Shown here piece after piece: positions 35,734 to 44,615 of a stretch of DNA of 64,000 nucleotides (the first letter of the stretch is position 1; every line of letters starts with the position of its first letter). The notes under the pieces were generated by a model. The model was not told where the DNA came from and did no database searches. It saw only the letters and a program-made list of their open reading frames with translations. The DNA is from an uncultured Bacteroidales bacterium (lineage in GTDB: Bacteria; Bacteroidota; Bacteroidia; Bacteroidales; SZUA-534), in NCBI GenBank assembly GCA_902790595.1, contig CADASL010000004.1, positions 186,001 to 250,000 on the forward strand, given 5' to 3'. Both the position numbers and the translations under genes were made by a program.

Positions 35734-37188
35734 TTATTCCTCGTCAAAAATTTGTTTAATCACCTCGCGGTCGTCAAAATGGTGTTTCACGCCGTTCACT
35801 TCCTGATAGGTCTCGTGCCCCTTGCCAGCCACCAGCACCACATCGCCCGTCTGCGCCAGCATACACGCCGTGCGGATGGCCTCGGTGCGGTCGGTGATGC
35901 ACAGAACGCGCTGTGCGTAAGCGGGTTGCACGCCAGCCTTCATATCGGCGATGATGTCTTCGGGGCGCTCGTTGCGCGGATTGTCCGACGTCAGTATCAC
36001 CTTGTCGCTCAACTCGGTGGCAATGGCCGCCATAATCGGGCGCTTGGTTTTGTCGCGGTTGCCGCCAGCACCCGTCACGGTAATTATCTGATGGTTGCCG
36101 TCGGTAACATTTTTTATCGTATTCAGCACATTTTCAATGGCATCGGGCGTGTGAGCGTAGTCCACAATGGCTGTTTTGCCGCTTTTCGAGCGCAGGCATT
36201 GGAACCGTCCGTCAACCGAGCCGAGTTTGCTCAAAACGGTCAGCACTTCGGTCTTGTCGAAGCCGAGCAGCACCGAAGCCGAGTAAACCGCCAGCAGGTT
36301 GTAGGCGTTGAATCGGCCCACAAAACTTGTCCAAACCTCAACGCCGTCAATCTCGAGTTGCATTCCCTCGAAACTCGATTCCAGCACTTTGGCGCGGAAA
36401 TCGGCCATTTTCTGCAGCGCGTAGGTGTGCTTGCTTGCGGCGCAGTTCTGCAGCATAAACAGGCCGTTGCGGTCGTCGGCGTTCACAAGCGCGAAGGCGT
36501 CGGTGCCAAGCCCGTCGAAGAACATTTTCTTCGCGTCGCGGTAGTCGGCAAACGTCTTGTGATAGTCCAGGTGGTCCTGCGTCAGGTTCGAGAAGATGGC
36601 GCCTGCAAACTTCAGCCCAGCAATGCGGTGCTGATGTGCGGCGTGCGAACTCACTTCCATAAAGCAATAGTCGCAGCCAATCTCGACCATTTCGGCTAGC
36701 AGGCGGTGCAGTTGCAGCGGGTCGGGCGTTGTCTGTGTGGCCTCAACTTCGCGTGTGCCCACAATGTTGCGCACCGTCGAGAGCAGGCCAGCCTTGTAGC
36801 CCAGTTGCGTGACCATTCGGTGCAGCAGAGTCACAGTTGTGGTCTTGCCGTTGGTGCCCGTGATGCCCACCAGTTTCAGGTTTTCCGACGGCCGTCCGTA
36901 CCAGTTCGAAGCCAGTTGCCCGAGCGCGATTGCCGAGTTCTCGACAACCACAAATAGCACGCTTTTCGGTTGGTTTTCAGGCGCTTCCTCGCACACCACA
37001 ACCGATGCGCCAGCCTCAACCACCTGCCCGATAAACTTGTGCCCGTCGATGTTCACACCGCGCACGGCAATGAACAGACTGTTTTTCTGCACTTTGCGTG
37101 AGTCGGCGGCAATGTCCGAAATGGTGACGTTCTTGTCGCCAATCCACTGCTTAACCTTTATATCTTCAAATAACTTATTGAGTTCCAT
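35734..37188 (-). CDS. murE: UDP-MurNAc-tripeptide synthetase MurE
   Basis: Adds the third residue of the stem peptide. 484 residues with the ATP loop GITGTNGKTTTVTLL near 109 and the C-terminal VTGAGGNRDKTKRP motif. The substrate-selecting motif reads DNPRNE, and DNPR is the version associated with meso-diaminopimelate, so a DAP-type wall is inferred. One-base overlap with ftsI upstream and a two-base gap to mraY. Confidence 0.96.
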   Translation of the reverse strand: MELNKLFEDIKVKQWIGDKNVTISDIAADSRKVQKNSLFIAVRGVNIDGHKFIGQVVEAGASVVVCEEAPENQPKSVLFVVVENSAIALGQLASNWYGRPSENLKLVGITGTNGKTTTVTLLHRMVTQLGYKAGLLSTVRNIVGTREVEATQTTPDPLQLHRLLAEMVEIGCDYCFMEVSSHAAHQHRIAGLKFAGAIFSNLTQDHLDYHKTFADYRDAKKMFFDGLGTDAFALVNADDRNGLFMLQNCAASKHTYALQKMADFRAKVLESSFEGMQLEIDGVEVWTSFVGRFNAYNLLAVYSASVLLGFDKTEVLTVLSKLGSVDGRFQCLRSKSGKTAIVDYAHTPDAIENVLNTIKNVTDGNHQIITVTGAGGNRDKTKRPIMAAIATELSDKVILTSDNPRNERPEDIIADMKAGVQPAYAQRVLCITDRTEAIRTACMLAQTGDVVLVAGKGHETYQEVNGVKHHFDDREVIKQIFDEE

Positions 37189-39299
37189 TATGATAGAGTT
37201 AAAATTATTTTATCGCCTTTTCTAAAAACATCGCCAGCCCGCAGCGACTGTTGCGTCACCATTCCGCGCCCCACAATCGACACCGACATTCCAGCGTTCT
37301 CAAGAATGAAAATGGCGTCCTTTGCACCCATTCCAATCACGTAAGGCACTGTGTTTTGGGTAATTGTACGGCTCGAAATCTTTATCGTCGAATCGGTTTT
37401 GTTGGTGCTCACCCATTCCGATTTGCTGCCTGCAAATTCAAACGGCACGTCGAGTTTGTCAATCACATATTTCGTCTCGATGTAGTAGCCGCTCTTCGAC
37501 ACGGGCACGCGGTCTTTGGCTTCGGCCAGCGGAATCATCTGCTTGTCTTTGTGCAGATTAAGTTGGGTTGAGTAAACCTTGTCGGCAATCTCTTTGAACA
37601 CAGGACCAGCCGCCCAGTTGCCCGTATAGACGCCGCTCGACGGACCGTTCACAACCACAATGCACGAATATTTCGGGTCGTCGGCGGGGAAGTATCCGCA
37701 GAACGAAGCCTGATAGGCCACGCGGCCCTGATAGCGGTATGTTCCGTTGTTGTTCAGCTGCGCCGTGCCGGTTTTTCCGGCAATTTGGTAGTTCGAGTTG
37801 CGAAGGTTCTTCGCCGTGCCGTTCTCAACCACGCCGCACAGCATTTCCTGTGCCTTGCGAATGGTCTCGCGCGAGCAGATTGATGGGTTTATAACCTCTG
37901 TCGGGATGGTGCGCACAGTCTTTCCGCGGTCCATCACCGCCTTCACAAAGCGCGGCCGCATCATTTTGCCGTTGTTGGCCACCGCGTTGTAGAACGTCAG
38001 AATGTTGAGCGGTGTGAACTCTGTTTCGTAGCCGTATGACATCTGCGCCAGCGACACACCCGACCAGAGTTTGTTGTCGGGCGTTTTCAGATAGCCGTCG
38101 CGGCCGCCCTGAATGTCAAGGTCGAGCGGTGCGTCGAGCGACATATTCTTCAGCCGGTTGATGAATTTGCCCGGATTGTTTTTGTAGCTCTCGGTTATCA
38201 GTTTGGCCACGCCGATGTTCGACGACACTTCAAACACTTCTTTCACAGATATTTTTCCGTGCGGTTTGGTGTCCGAAATGGTGTGGTCGAAGATTTTCCA
38301 CTTGCCATTGCCGGTGTCCACCGAGTCGTCAAGGTCGAAGCAGCCGTCCTCAAGTCCCGCCATCAGCGACGGCAGTTTGATTGTCGAGCCCGGCTCGGTG
38401 CGCGTTCCCACGGCGTAGTTGTAGGCCTCGTTGTAGCGGCCGGTCACATCGTCTTTTGTCAGATTTACAATGGCCTTGATGTCGCCAGTGGCCACTTCCA
38501 TCAAGATGGCCGTGCCGTATTTGGCGCCGTGTTTTTTCAGCTGATTTTCAAGTGCGCTGTGAGCCACGTCCTGAATGTTTATGTCGATGGTTGTGATGAC
38601 ATCGTAGCCGTCTTTCGGGTCCACTTGGCTGTCGTCGTTGATTGGCACGTAGTAGCCGCCCGGGATGCGCTGCCCGATGAAATATCCTTTCTCGCCCGAC
38701 AAATCCTTGTCGTATGCGCCTTCAATGCCCACCTTCACGCCGCCCTGTCCCTCGTAGCCGATGGTTCGTGCTGCAAGCGACTCGTAGGGCCGCACACGGC
38801 GGTTTTCCTTAACATAGATAACACCGCCCTTGTACTGCCCCAGACGAAACAGCGGAAATGTCTTCAACTCTTTGAGCTGTACATAGTTGGCGCGACGGTG
38901 AACAAGGTAGTAGCGGTCGCCGCGGTTGCGTGCAGCCACAAGCGCCGTCTTGTACTCGTAGGCGCTCTTGTCGCGGAACAGCCTTGCCAGGCACAGCGAG
39001 AGCGAGTCGAGATTTGCGCGGAACACATCGCTGTTCACGGCTTTGGTGTCGAAACGCACATCGTAGTAGGGGATTGATGTGGCCAGAATCTGCACGCCGT
39101 CGCTTGCGCAGATGTCGCCGCGGTTAGGCTCAATGGCCACCTCGCGCTGCGACTCGTTGATGCGCGCAATCCATTTGTCGTGCTGCCACACGTTGAGCCA
39201 CACAATGCGGCCCACAATGCACAACGCGAACAGTGTGGCAAACAGATAGACTATGCCAAATCGCTTTTCAATGCCGTTTTTTATCTCTTTGTCAGCCAT
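37188..39299 (-). CDS. ftsI: Division-specific penicillin-binding protein FtsI (PBP3) with PASTA domain
   Basis: Transpeptidase that cross-links septal peptidoglycan. One N-terminal membrane segment (IVYLFATLFALCIVGRIVWL), a dimerisation domain, then the transpeptidase with STIK (in EPGSTIKLPSL, near 302), SSN (in EVSSNIG) and KTG (in IAGKTGTAQ). The last 60 residues form a PASTA domain (VPYVIGMGAKDAIFILENAG). I start at the ATG at 39299 and not 39317, because the shorter form (703 residues) begins MADKEIKNG and leaves a four-base gap to ftsL. Confidence 0.94.
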   Translation of the reverse strand: MADKEIKNGIEKRFGIVYLFATLFALCIVGRIVWLNVWQHDKWIARINESQREVAIEPNRGDICASDGVQILATSIPYYDVRFDTKAVNSDVFRANLDSLSLCLARLFRDKSAYEYKTALVAARNRGDRYYLVHRRANYVQLKELKTFPLFRLGQYKGGVIYVKENRRVRPYESLAARTIGYEGQGGVKVGIEGAYDKDLSGEKGYFIGQRIPGGYYVPINDDSQVDPKDGYDVITTIDINIQDVAHSALENQLKKHGAKYGTAILMEVATGDIKAIVNLTKDDVTGRYNEAYNYAVGTRTEPGSTIKLPSLMAGLEDGCFDLDDSVDTGNGKWKIFDHTISDTKPHGKISVKEVFEVSSNIGVAKLITESYKNNPGKFINRLKNMSLDAPLDLDIQGGRDGYLKTPDNKLWSGVSLAQMSYGYETEFTPLNILTFYNAVANNGKMMRPRFVKAVMDRGKTVRTIPTEVINPSICSRETIRKAQEMLCGVVENGTAKNLRNSNYQIAGKTGTAQLNNNGTYRYQGRVAYQASFCGYFPADDPKYSCIVVVNGPSSGVYTGNWAAGPVFKEIADKVYSTQLNLHKDKQMIPLAEAKDRVPVSKSGYYIETKYVIDKLDVPFEFAGSKSEWVSTNKTDSTIKISSRTITQNTVPYVIGMGAKDAIFILENAGMSVSIVGRGMVTQQSLRAGDVFRKGDKIILTLS

Positions 39300-39303
39300 T
39301 TCC

Positions 39304-39636
39304 CTATCGGTCAACAATTATTTGCTGCGGCGGTGTGGTCGCCTCTTCAAGTCCTAAATTCCTCTCTTTCACGCGTTCCGCAACTTTCGATTGCTTGCTG
39401 TTATCCATCAGAATCGATGTGCGGGTAATCGATTCGGCGCGCATCTCGTGAAGTTCTTTTTCAAGTTTTTGCGTCTCGCGCAACACCTTTTCGGCGTTGA
39501 AGTGGTTGGTGATGTACACAATCCCCAAAAACGTCAGATACAGGATGAACGGCAGTTGGTCCAGAAAGCCCTCGCGGCTCATAAAATTGCCGCTCATAAG
39601 CCCGCGTACCGATATTTTCCCTTTCGTCTTCGCCAT
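39304..39636 (-). CDS. ftsL: FtsL-like cell division protein
   Basis: A 110-residue bitopic protein: basic N-terminus, one membrane segment (FILYLTFLGIVYITNHF) and a coiled coil (KVLRETQKLEKELHEMRAESI). FtsL is recognised mainly by this layout and by the position between rsmH and ftsI. The frame extends to 39660, but that start would overlap rsmH by 17 bases; the ATG at 39636 (MAKTKGK) leaves a seven-base gap and is preferred. FtsL joins FtsQ/FtsB in the divisome. Confidence 0.85.
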   Translation of the reverse strand: MAKTKGKISVRGLMSGNFMSREGFLDQLPFILYLTFLGIVYITNHFNAEKVLRETQKLEKELHEMRAESITRTSILMDNSKQSKVAERVKERNLGLEEATTPPQQIIVDR

Positions 39637-39643
39637 ACCTGTC

Positions 39644-40543
39644 TTATTTGCGTTCAGCAATTCTCAACTTCGCGCTTCGCGACCGGCTGTTCTCTTCCAG
39701 CTCGCGGTCGTCGGGCACAATCACCTTGCTTTCCATTCTGAACGGAACGTTCACATTTCCAAACAAATCCTTCTCGGCCTGTCCGTCGAACTTGCCGTTC
39801 TTCATATAGTTTTTCACCAGCCGGTCTTCGAGCGAGTGGTAGGTGATGACCACCAGCCGTCCGCCCGGTTTAATCACGTTGGCCGTCTGCTCAAGCATTT
39901 CGCGCAAAGCGTCCATTTCGTGGTTCACCTCGATGCGCAGCGCTTGAAACACCTTTGCCAGGAATTTTGTGGCGGCTTTTTGCGGTGTCGCTTGCGCGAT
40001 GGCGTCTTTCAGCTCGCCTATGGTTCTGATTCTCTTGCTTTTGCGATAGCCGTCAATCAGCCACGCCACGCGTCCTGCGTTGTCAAGCTCGCCGTACATT
40101 CTGAATATCGACGCCAGTTGGTCAACCGAGTAGTCGTTCACAATATCCTGTGCCGAGAAGTCGGCCTGTTGGTTCATCCTCATATCGAGCGGGCTGTCGA
40201 AGCGGAACGAGAAACCGCGTGTCTCGCTGTCGAAGTGGTGACCCGATACGCCAAGGTCGGCCAGAATGCCGTCAACCTGCGGCGCGCCTTCAAAGCGCAG
40301 ATAGTTGCTCAGGTATTTGAAATTGCCGTGAACCAGCGTCAGGCGGTTGTCGTCGGGGCGGTTGACAAGGGCTTCGGCGTCTTGGTCAAAAGCAATCAGC
40401 CGGCCGTTGGCACCCAGCCGCGACAGAATCTCGCGCGAGTGGCCGCCACCACCGAAAGTACAATCGGCATAAACCCCTGATGGATTGATTTTCAGTCCGT
40501 CAACACTCTCTTTGAGCAAGACCGGTGTGTGATATGCTTCCAT
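39644..40543 (-). CDS. rsmH: 16S rRNA (cytosine-N4)-methyltransferase
   Basis: RsmH (MraW) methylates N4 of C1402 in 16S rRNA. 299 residues with the N-terminal YHTPVLLKESVDGL, the SAM site DCTFGGGGHSREIL (27-40), an alpha-helical insertion (ADFSAQDIVNDYSVDQLASI) and the C-terminal LVVITYHSLEDRLVKNYM. It starts one base after mraZ ends. Confidence 0.96.
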   Translation of the reverse strand: MEAYHTPVLLKESVDGLKINPSGVYADCTFGGGGHSREILSRLGANGRLIAFDQDAEALVNRPDDNRLTLVHGNFKYLSNYLRFEGAPQVDGILADLGVSGHHFDSETRGFSFRFDSPLDMRMNQQADFSAQDIVNDYSVDQLASIFRMYGELDNAGRVAWLIDGYRKSKRIRTIGELKDAIAQATPQKAATKFLAKVFQALRIEVNHEMDALREMLEQTANVIKPGGRLVVITYHSLEDRLVKNYMKNGKFDGQAEKDLFGNVNVPFRMESKVIVPDDRELEENSRSRSAKLRIAERK

Positions 40544-41005
40544 TTACACCCCCGCATTTGACGAACCTATCATTATCTTTTCGGCCAGAGCGGCAAATTC
40601 GTTCTCGTCTTCCGCCATAGCGTTGTATTTGCTTTCCGACCATAATTCAATCTTGGTGTCCTGCCCCGACAGAACAATGTCCTTGTCGATTCCGGCTTCG
40701 TCGAGCAGGCGCTTCGGAAGCAGCAGACGGCCGTTGTTGTCGAGTTCGATTTCGGCCGTTCCGCGGTAGAATCCGCGCAGGAAGCGGTTGTGTTCCTTGT
40801 TGAACGGATTGATTTGGCTGCGGATGATTTCGTTTTGGCGTTCCCACTCTTTCGAAGTGTACATTACCAAGCATTGTTCGAACAAATCCTTCTTGATTAC
40901 AAAGCAATTACCGTCGGCGTCGAGCTGCTTTTTGAGCCCCGCCGGGAACAAGATTCGCCCTTTCGCGTCAACCTTGCAATTGTAATCGCCTATAAAATTT
41001 GCCAT
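40544..41005 (-). CDS. mraZ: Transcriptional regulator MraZ
   Basis: AbrB-like DNA-binding regulator of the dcw operon. The 153-residue protein has two MraZ/SpoVT-AbrB repeats (FIGDYNCKVDAKGRILFPAGL at the start and YRGTAEIELDNNGRLLLPKRL in the middle), each with the DxxGRxxxP signature. The frame opens at 41047, but the family N-terminus is the ATG at 41005 (MANFIGDY). A set of 10-bp-spaced GTG boxes just upstream is the expected binding site, so it is probably autoregulated. Confidence 0.95.
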   Translation of the reverse strand: MANFIGDYNCKVDAKGRILFPAGLKKQLDADGNCFVIKKDLFEQCLVMYTSKEWERQNEIIRSQINPFNKEHNRFLRGFYRGTAEIELDNNGRLLLPKRLLDEAGIDKDIVLSGQDTKIELWSESKYNAMAEDENEFAALAEKIMIGSSNAGV

Positions 41006-41006
41006 A

Positions 41007-41018
41007 TCAAACGTTTGA
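41007..41018. promoter_or_regulatory. 12-bp palindrome next to the mraZ start
   Basis: TCAAACGTTTGA, a perfect palindrome with a central CG, ends one base before the mraZ ATG on the minus strand. It would lie in the leader of the dcw transcript. Could bind a repressor; may be chance. Confidence 0.35.
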
Positions 41019-41044
41019 ACATTGCAAAATAAACTGAAAATTCC

Positions 41045-41080
41045 CACTTCGATACACTTTTACCCACTTTTTTACACCAT
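41045..41080 (-). promoter_or_regulatory. Four-box MraZ operator of the dcw operon
   Basis: On the minus strand the bases GTG occur at exactly 10-base steps (complement CAC at 41045, 41055, 41065, 41075), in the series GTGTAAAAAA, GTGGGTAAAA, GTGTATCGAA, GTGGGAATTT. MraZ operators studied in E. coli (TGGGN repeats) and Mycoplasma (AAAGTGK repeats) have the same period. The boxes lie 12 bases or more upstream of a near-consensus -7 (TTATTTTG, 41025-41032), so MraZ would block the -33 region. Confidence 0.75.
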
Positions 41081-41276
41081 TGTTGATAAGTCGCATTTTT
41101 CGGGGGCGATTGTTAATATCTTGGTGACGAACGGAAAAATGCGGAAGTTCAGGCGGTTATGGACACATATAATAAATAGTGGGTTGGAATTTTGGAAGGG
41201 AAAACGCCAATCGAATTTCAAGAACGCACAAAATGAATGCTGCCGGGATGGAGTATTTTCCCAACAGTAAAAAATA

Positions 41277-41284
41277 TATCTTTG
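41277..41284 (+). promoter_or_regulatory. -7 element (TATCTTTG) of hsdM
   Basis: Exact TAnnTTTG match 20 bases before the hsdM ATG. No clear -33 TTTG. It would drive the whole restriction locus in the plus direction. Confidence 0.6.
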
Positions 41285-41303
41285 AACGATAATTGTTTCA
41301 GAT

Positions 41304-42824
41304 ATGGCAAAAGCGAAAGAACAAATAGAAGAGCCGCTTGAAAAACAACTTTGGAAGGCGGCCGATAAGTTGCGCAAGAACATTGACGCTGCTGAGTACA
41401 AGCACGTTGTGCTCGGCTTGATTTTTCTGCGATATATTTCAGTATCGTTCGAGCAGTTGTATGACGAACTTGTGAAGCAGCAAGCCGAAGGGGCCGACCC
41501 TGAAGACCGCGAGGAGTATGCTGCCGAAAATGTGTTCTATGTGCCTGCTAACGCGCGATGGTTGTATTTGGTTTCAAATGCCAAGAACCCGCAAATAGGC
41601 AAGTATATTGATGACGCGATGGACGAGATTGAGCGCGAGAACAAATCGCTGAAAGGCGTGCTGCCCAAGGTTTTCGCCCGTCCCAACCTTGACCCGACAA
41701 GTCTGGGCGAACTGATTGACCTGATTGGCAATTCAACCTTGCAAAACACTAGTACCAAGAGCGCCGACCTGCTCGGTCACGTCTTCGAGTACTTCCTTGG
41801 CGAGTTTGCACTGGCCGAAGGCAAAAAGGGCGGACAATTCTATACGCCGCGCAGTGTTGTTGAACTGCTTGTGAATATGCTGGAGCCGTACAAGGGCCGT
41901 GTGCTCGACCCCTGCTGCGGCTCGGGTGGAATGTTTGTGCAGAGCGAGAAGTTTGTGAAGGAGCACCAAGGACGGATTGAGAACATTTCGGTTTATGGGC
42001 AAGAGAGCAACCAAACCACCTGGCGCCTGTGCAAGATGAATCTTGCCATTCGTGGTATCGACGCTTCGCAGGTGAAGTGGAACACCGAAGGCTCGTTCCT
42101 AAACGATGCCTTGCGCGATGTGAAGGCCGACTACGTGATGGCCAATCCGCCGTTCAACGACAGCGACTGGAGCGGCGACCAACTGCGTGGCGATGCCTGC
42201 TGGCAGTATGGCGTGCCACCTGCAGGCAATGCTAATTTCGCTTGGATTCAGCATTTTATCTACCACCTTGCGCCAAACGGACAGGCTGGTTTTGTGCTGG
42301 CCAAAGGCTCGCTAACTTCAAAGACGGGCGGCGAGGGCGATATTCGCAAGACGTTGATTGACAAGGGACTGATTGCCTGCATTGTCAATCTTCCCGCCAA
42401 ACTCTTTTTGAACACACAGATTCCCGCCTGCCTGTGGTTTGTGACACGCAACCGCACCCGTCGTGCTGGCGAAATTCTGTTTATTGATGCCCGCAACAAG
42501 GGACACCTTATCAACCGTCGCACCCGTGAACTATCGGAAGAAGACATTCAGGAGATTGCACGGACTTATCATTTGTGGAGAGAAGAATCCACCGATTACC
42601 AAGATATTGCAGGTTTCTGCGCTTCGGTGCCCGTAAGCCGTGTGGCAGAACTGGACTATGTGCTCACACCCGGACGCTATGTTGGTTTGCCCGAGGAGGA
42701 GGATGACTTCAACTTTGCCGAGCGTTTCACCGCCCTGAAAGCCGAGTTTGCTGAGCAACTGAAAGAAGAGGAACGGCTGAACAAGATGATTTTGGAGAAT
42801 TTAGGAAAGATAAGACTTGGCTAA
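41304..42824 (+). CDS. hsdM: Type I restriction-modification methyltransferase subunit HsdM
   Basis: N6-adenine methyltransferase subunit of a type I system. The 506-residue protein has the HsdM N-terminal helical domain (LEKQLWKAADKLRKNIDAAE), SAM motif I (VLDPCCGSGGMFVQ, about residues 200-213) and the catalytic NPPF (281-284). The C-terminal helix that contacts HsdS is present. Base composition is like the core genes, unlike the cargo genes that follow. Eleven bases separate it from the next gene; hsdS lies 2.4 kb downstream behind two extra genes. Confidence 0.96.
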   Translation: MAKAKEQIEEPLEKQLWKAADKLRKNIDAAEYKHVVLGLIFLRYISVSFEQLYDELVKQQAEGADPEDREEYAAENVFYVPANARWLYLVSNAKNPQIGKYIDDAMDEIERENKSLKGVLPKVFARPNLDPTSLGELIDLIGNSTLQNTSTKSADLLGHVFEYFLGEFALAEGKKGGQFYTPRSVVELLVNMLEPYKGRVLDPCCGSGGMFVQSEKFVKEHQGRIENISVYGQESNQTTWRLCKMNLAIRGIDASQVKWNTEGSFLNDALRDVKADYVMANPPFNDSDWSGDQLRGDACWQYGVPPAGNANFAWIQHFIYHLAPNGQAGFVLAKGSLTSKTGGEGDIRKTLIDKGLIACIVNLPAKLFLNTQIPACLWFVTRNRTRRAGEILFIDARNKGHLINRRTRELSEEDIQEIARTYHLWREESTDYQDIAGFCASVPVSRVAELDYVLTPGRYVGLPEEEDDFNFAERFTALKAEFAEQLKEEERLNKMILENLGKIRLG

Positions 42825-42835
42825 TTTATAGTGTT

Positions 42836-44503
42836 ATGGAAGAAAATGCGAAGTTTGATAAAAAATCTTTGAAATACGTTCTTAGTAAAAGCGCGGATTT
42901 CGGCGAGCTTGCTAAGGATTGTGTGGCTTTTGCAAATAGTCACGGGGGATATTTGGCAATAGGCATAGAAGATAATGAGGATTTACCTGATTCAAATCAG
43001 GTAATACCTGAGAATTTGCCAGAAAAAGTGATGAAAAGGATAAATGAACTAACTATAAATGTTGCAGTACGTCCAGAAATAGTTACCGCTGAAAACGGAG
43101 GGCAATATATAGGACTGCATATTTTCCCATCACAATCATCTATAGCCAGCACAACAAAGGGGCTCTATTTAATTAGAGATAATGACTCAAGCAGAGCATT
43201 ACAACCTGATGAACTTAGCAGGTTGATTTCAGATAAACCATCCTATTGTTGGGAAACTAAGGTTTCGCAAAAAATATATTGGCAAAATGCTGACTCGCAA
43301 AAATTACAAGACTTTATTTCTGATATTAAAAAATCAGATAGGGTGTCATCATTTGTAAAGGAAAAGACTGAAGAGGAAACGCTCGCCTATTATCAGATGA
43401 TAGATGACGAAGGTTTTTTAACAAATCTAGGTGTGCTTTGGATAGGGAAGCCAGAGCAACGAGCCAGATTGCTTTATTCGCCAGTAGTTCAATATATTAA
43501 GTATGATGCCGAGGAAGAAAAAATTGACAAGAAAGTTTGGGATGATTACAGAATGAATCCCAAAGAATTGCTTATGTCAATTTGGGAGTCCATACCTGAT
43601 TGGAAGGAATACAATGAAGTCTCTGAAGGATTGTGGAGGAAGGAAATTCCTATTTATGACGAAAAGGTTGTAAGAGAATTATTGTGCAATGCTATTGTCC
43701 ATCGTCCATACACCACACGTGGTGACATATTTATAAAATTGTATTCCGACAAAATGATTATTACCAATCCCGGAACGCTTCCGATAGGGGTTACGATTAA
43801 TAATATACTTCAGAAATCAGAAAAGCGAAATATTCATTTGGCAAAAGTATTTTACGATTTGCATTTGATGGAAGCCGAGGGTTCGGGATACGACCTTATA
43901 TATGAAACATTACTTACATCTGGAAAAAGTAAACCAAAGGTCTATGAAGGAGATGACTTTGTTGAAGTTACTGTTTTTAGGAAGTTCATTACAAAAGAAG
44001 CTTCAAGGATATGCGATTACATTTCTGCAAAATATAAAATAAGCCAAAAGGCTTATATTGCGCTGGGAGTTATACTACAGCAAAAAAACATTTCCGCATC
44101 CGATTTGTCGAAAGAACTTCAATTGCCTGAAGGGAGTAGATTGCGATCTTATGTGGATTCTCTTATTACCAATCACATTATTAATCCCAGAGGTTCGGGT
44201 AGAGGGGTGAAGTATGGGATAAACCCAGATTTTGTGGCAAATACAAAAATGCAGTTTTCAACTACATTGAAAACAATAGAACCATATCGATTGAAAGCGT
44301 TAGTGCTTGAGGATTTGAAGTTTCATCCAAATAGTTTATTATCGGAAATGACTTTGCGATTGCCTGATGTTGAGTACTCTGATTTAGAAAAAATGGTTCG
44401 GACAATGGCAAGGAATAGTGAAATTAAGCCCATTGGTGGCCGCAAGTTTAGAAGATATGCCCTAAATGATAATTCTTTTCTTGAAAAAGGTGGCAGAAAA
44501 TGA
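42836..44503 (+). CDS. AlbA_2 (Schlafen-like) and HATPase_c_4 domain protein
   Basis: A 555-residue protein. The N-terminal part (DFGELAKDCVAFANSHGGYLAIGIED, about residues 22-47) is the AlbA_2/Schlafen AAA-4 nucleic-acid-related domain; the central part (VRELLCNAIVHRPYTTRGDI with NPG at about 315) is a GHKL-type HATPase_c_4 domain; the C-terminus has winged-helix-like segments. Proteins of this type are often called putative transcriptional regulators and occur as extra genes inside type I restriction loci (compare the rlo/mlo genes of Campylobacter). AT-rich compared with hsdM, which suggests transfer. The role, whether regulatory or defensive, is not known. Confidence 0.82.
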   Translation: MEENAKFDKKSLKYVLSKSADFGELAKDCVAFANSHGGYLAIGIEDNEDLPDSNQVIPENLPEKVMKRINELTINVAVRPEIVTAENGGQYIGLHIFPSQSSIASTTKGLYLIRDNDSSRALQPDELSRLISDKPSYCWETKVSQKIYWQNADSQKLQDFISDIKKSDRVSSFVKEKTEEETLAYYQMIDDEGFLTNLGVLWIGKPEQRARLLYSPVVQYIKYDAEEEKIDKKVWDDYRMNPKELLMSIWESIPDWKEYNEVSEGLWRKEIPIYDEKVVRELLCNAIVHRPYTTRGDIFIKLYSDKMIITNPGTLPIGVTINNILQKSEKRNIHLAKVFYDLHLMEAEGSGYDLIYETLLTSGKSKPKVYEGDDFVEVTVFRKFITKEASRICDYISAKYKISQKAYIALGVILQQKNISASDLSKELQLPEGSRLRSYVDSLITNHIINPRGSGRGVKYGINPDFVANTKMQFSTTLKTIEPYRLKALVLEDLKFHPNSLLSEMTLRLPDVEYSDLEKMVRTMARNSEIKPIGGRKFRRYALNDNSFLEKGGRK

Positions 44504-44615
44504 CATATTTTGAGAAAGATGAAAGAAAAGAAAAGAATTAAAGCATTGATAGTAAATAAGTTGCTTTCTTTTTCAATATAAGAAAAAATGAAAATTTTGT
44601 AAGAAAAGAGATACT

